Notes under the pieces: model-generated | Database searches by the model: none | Told to the model about the DNA's origin: nothing | The model's input: the letters and a program-made list of their open reading frames with translations, nothing else | Translations under genes and position numbers: made by a program | Shown here: positions 62,300-64,000 of the stretch, piece after piece | Layout of the letters: every line of letters begins with the position of its first letter | Numbering within the stretch: the first letter of the stretch is position 1 | Assembly (NCBI GenBank): GCA_028709705.1 | Contig: JAQVWL010000002.1 | Span: forward strand, 1-64,000 | Direction: 5' to 3' | Source: Clostridia bacterium | GTDB taxonomy: Bacteria; Bacillota; Clostridia; Christensenellales; UBA1242 | Length of the DNA stretch: 64,000 bases

Positions 62300-62390
62300 G
62301 GAGAAGTACCCAAGAGGTCGAAGGGGCTCCCCTGCTAAGGGAGTAGGTTTGTAAAAGGGCGCGAGGGTTCAAATCCCTCCTTCTCCGCCA
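62300..62390 (+). tRNA. tRNA-Ser(GCT)
   Basis: The 91-nt class II tRNA has acceptor GGAGAAG/CTTCTCC, anticodon loop CTGCTAA (anticodon GCT, reads AGC), a long variable arm, T stem GAGGG/CCCTC and encoded CCA. The last 20 nt are duplicated downstream at 62573-62592. Confidence 0.93.
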
Positions 62391-62592
62391 AACAAAAAGC
62401 ACTGCGTTAGCGGTGTTTTTTTGTTTGGTGAGAGAAGAGTTTGCGTTAGCAAAATGTTTGCAGATAGCAAACAGGATTCGAACGGGCGGAAAAGCAAAGT
62501 TGCCAGTGGCAAGTTTGCCCGCCCAGGCGTGATAGCGCGCCCAGCCAAATAACACTGCTTACAAAGCGGAGCAAATCTCTCCTTCTCCGCCA
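62391..62592. mobile_element. Small insertion with duplicated tRNA-Ser 3' end
   Basis: The 20-nt tRNA 3' end AAATCCCTCCTTCTCCGCCA (62371-62390) recurs with one change at 62573-62592, enclosing 182 bp. Direct repeats of a tRNA 3' end are what integrases leave as attL and attR. The enclosed DNA is a series of small GC-rich hairpins (TTTGC-GTTA-GCAAA, GTTTGC-AGATA-GCAAAC, TTGCC-AGT-GGCAA, GGGCGG...CCGCCC) and no gene. It may be a deletion remnant of an island or a duplication that spread with hairpin repeats. Confidence 0.55.
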
Positions 62593-62593
62593 A

Positions 62594-62618
62594 AAAATCT
62601 CAATTGAAAATAGAGATT
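62594..62618 (+). terminator. Terminator after the tRNA-Ser region
   Basis: AAAATCTC...GAGATTTTTT hairpin, nearly the same sequence as the tRNA-Lys terminator. Confidence 0.75.
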
Positions 62619-62703
62619 TTTTATCCAAGTTGGCACAACTTGGTATATCATCAAATACGTTAGGTTTGCATATCATATTATCCGAGTTCGTTAGCATTTG
62701 CAT
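62617..62703 (+). repeat. Array of ATATCA-separated hairpins
   Basis: TTATCCAAGTTGGCACAACTTGG opens a run of short palindromes separated by TATATCA and CATATCA: AAGTTGGCACAACTT, then CAAATACGTTAGGTTTG, then a decayed AGTTCGTTAGCATT unit. It is built on the same plan as the GATGAG arrays but with a different linker. Confidence 0.5.
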
Positions 62704-62765
62704 AACATTAATAAAACAAAATTTTGCATATTTTCAAAAATATATTTGATTAAATAAACTACAAA

Positions 62766-63481
62766 ATGTCTATTATTGTTTTTATGGAAATATTAAGATT
62801 GCTTGCCTTTTCGGGAATGTCTGTTTTGTATTTGTTTGTTATTTCCAAAATTTTGGGCAAAAAGCAAATTGCACAACTTGAATTTATTGACTATGCAATA
62901 GGTATTTCAATAGGTTCTATTTCTGCCGAAATGGCAACGATTTAGGCGAAAATCATTTTTATTATTATTTGATTGCAATATCAGTTTTTGTTATTTTTGA
63001 TATGCTTGTTACTTTTTTGGGTCGCAAAACTTTGCCGTTTAAAAAATTTTTTAAGGGCAAGCCAATAATTGTGATAAACAATGGCGAAATTGATTTTGGG
63101 CAATTAAAAATTAGCAAATTAGACTTTTTTGACTTGCTTTCTTTGTGCAGACAGCAAGGTTATTTTGATATAAAAAATGTTGCCTTTGCAATATTTGAAC
63201 CAAACGGTAAATTAAGCGTTATGCCAAAGTCAGACCAAAAACCTATTGTGGCAAATGATATAAAAATAAACCCGCCAAAAGCAAAATTGATAAAATATTT
63301 GATAGTTGATGGGGAAATTATCAAAGAAAATTTAAGAGCAATAAAAAAAGATAAAAAGTGGCTTTTTGAAAAATTGAAAATAAAAAAATCAAAACAACTT
63401 AAAAATATTTTGTGGGCAAGTTATGATAAAACAAAACAAAAAATTTTGATAGAAAATAAACATAAAAACAGCGATATTTAA
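62766..63481 (+). pseudogene. DUF421 (YetF-like) membrane protein, frameshifted
   Basis: The first frame (ATG at 62766 or 62784) encodes MEILRLLAFSGMSVLYLFVISKILGKKQIAQLEFIDYAIGISIGSISAEMAT, the DUF421 N-terminus, then hits TAG at 62943. The next frame continues perfectly as DLGENHFYYYLIAISVFVIFDML...GKPIIVINNGEIDFGQLKISKLDFFDLLSLCRQQGYFDIKNVAFAIFEPNGKLSV. A single missing base near 62937-62941 (GCAACGATTTAG) splits the gene. Both halves are otherwise well preserved, so the event is recent or is an assembly error. The ORF track lists only the second part (from 62969). Confidence 0.85.
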
Positions 63482-63606
63482 TAGAAAAAATTACTGTTTT
63501 TTTGTAAGAAAAATAGTGTAGAAAAAATTGAAAAAAAATTATTTATTTTTTTATTTACATTTGCAAATGTTTTGAATATAATGTAAGAATTAAAAGGGAT
63601 AAATAT

Positions 63607-64000
63607 GTGAGAAAATTTGAAGAAATTATACAAGGAAAATTTGTATACAATAATGTAAGTTTGAGCGATGTAGCCGAACAATTCGGCACTCCGTTAAAAC
63701 TCGTTTTTTTAGACCTGATTGAAAAGAGGGTTTGTAATTTAAAAACTGCTTTTAACACTGCAATAAAAAATGAAAGTTATAAGGGCAAATGCCTTTATCT
63801 AAATGCAAATAAAGCCAATTATTCTAGTGATATGATTTTCACTGCTAGCAAATTTTCCGACGGTATAGAAACTTCAAGTTTTTATGACCTACTTTTTACA
63901 AAAAAACTTTTGCAATCTGCAAAAAAAGTTTTACAGAACAAAGTTATTTTTTGTAATGGTTACAAACAAAAAGATTATATAAACGAAATAGTAAAAATGT
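63607..64000 (+). CDS. PLP-dependent decarboxylase, fold III (SpeA/LysA-like), N-terminal part
   Basis: A GTG start with AAAGGGAT upstream opens a frame that runs off the window (131 codons visible). GTPLKLVFLDLIEKRVCNLKTAFNTAI, CLYLNANKANYSSDMI (lysine of the PLP-binding KANY region) and SDGIETSSFYDLLF match the barrel start of arginine or diaminopimelate decarboxylases; the ETSS motif favours the arginine-decarboxylase branch. It is absent from the ORF track because it is open at the end. Confidence 0.7.
   Translation, partial: MRKFEEIIQGKFVYNNVSLSDVAEQFGTPLKLVFLDLIEKRVCNLKTAFNTAIKNESYKGKCLYLNANKANYSSDMIFTASKFSDGIETSSFYDLLFTKKLLQSAKKVLQNKVIFCNGYKQKDYINEIVKM

Noticed and set aside
62262-62703. 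Overlapping minus-strand ORFs containing WRRRRDLNPR-like text
   Set aside because: They are antisense to tRNA-Ser and its duplicated end; such peptides are typical tRNA shadows.

Overview
The window comes from a low-GC Gram-positive bacterium, most likely an uncultured member of the Bacillota (Clostridia-like). I infer this from the AT-rich coding, the linked rpmB|asp23-fakA and priA-def-fmt-rsgA gene orders, the fatty-acid kinase pair, the rpoB/rpoC type, and a Gram-positive type IV pilus cluster. Species-level placement is not possible from sequence reading alone.

Left end (1-7370) is an accessory island between tRNA-Thr sequences. Its centrepiece is a stand-alone type VI-A CRISPR-Cas locus: one compact Cas13a effector (1061 aa, both R-x4-H HEPN motifs) and an array of nine perfect 36-nt repeats plus one decayed terminal repeat. 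No adaptation genes are in view. A self-inhibited Fic enzyme with its own palindrome-controlled promoter and an unknown 196-aa protein follow. The island is bracketed by a chimeric tRNA-Thr on the left, an intact tRNA-Thr plus two tRNA 5' halves on the right, and copies of a GGGGACAGTAAA-type motif on both sides.

Core block 1 (7375-19353, mostly minus strand) holds rpoBC with tandem promoters and a leader hairpin, several unknown proteins, fakA-asp23 and the divergent rpmB. A repeat-rich segment (about 19390-23277) follows. It contains arrays of 22-25 bp units that each form a different hairpin, 68-70 bp GGGGACG-ended palindromic modules, and a ~262 bp inverted repeat on either side of a secreted DUF6273-like protein gene.

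Core block 2 (23261-35120) is information processing: rsgA, fmt, def, priA, rpoZ, ligA, pcrA, tmk, rsmD and alr. It leads into a type IV pilus/pseudopilin operon (35168-41443), a very large beta-helical prepilin and a large membrane-anchored surface protein (to 47377). Next come a DegV/FakB protein, a lipoprotein, an ABC exporter with an unusual membrane-domain fusion, redox enzymes, tRNA-Lys and tRNA-Ser (the latter with a duplicated 3' tail), a frameshifted DUF421 gene and the start of a decarboxylase-like gene.

A recurring theme is promoters whose -10 box lies only 6-10 nt before a start codon that lacks a Shine-Dalgarno sequence. This suggests that leaderless transcripts are common here (priA, pcrA, rsmD, alr, pilus operon and others).
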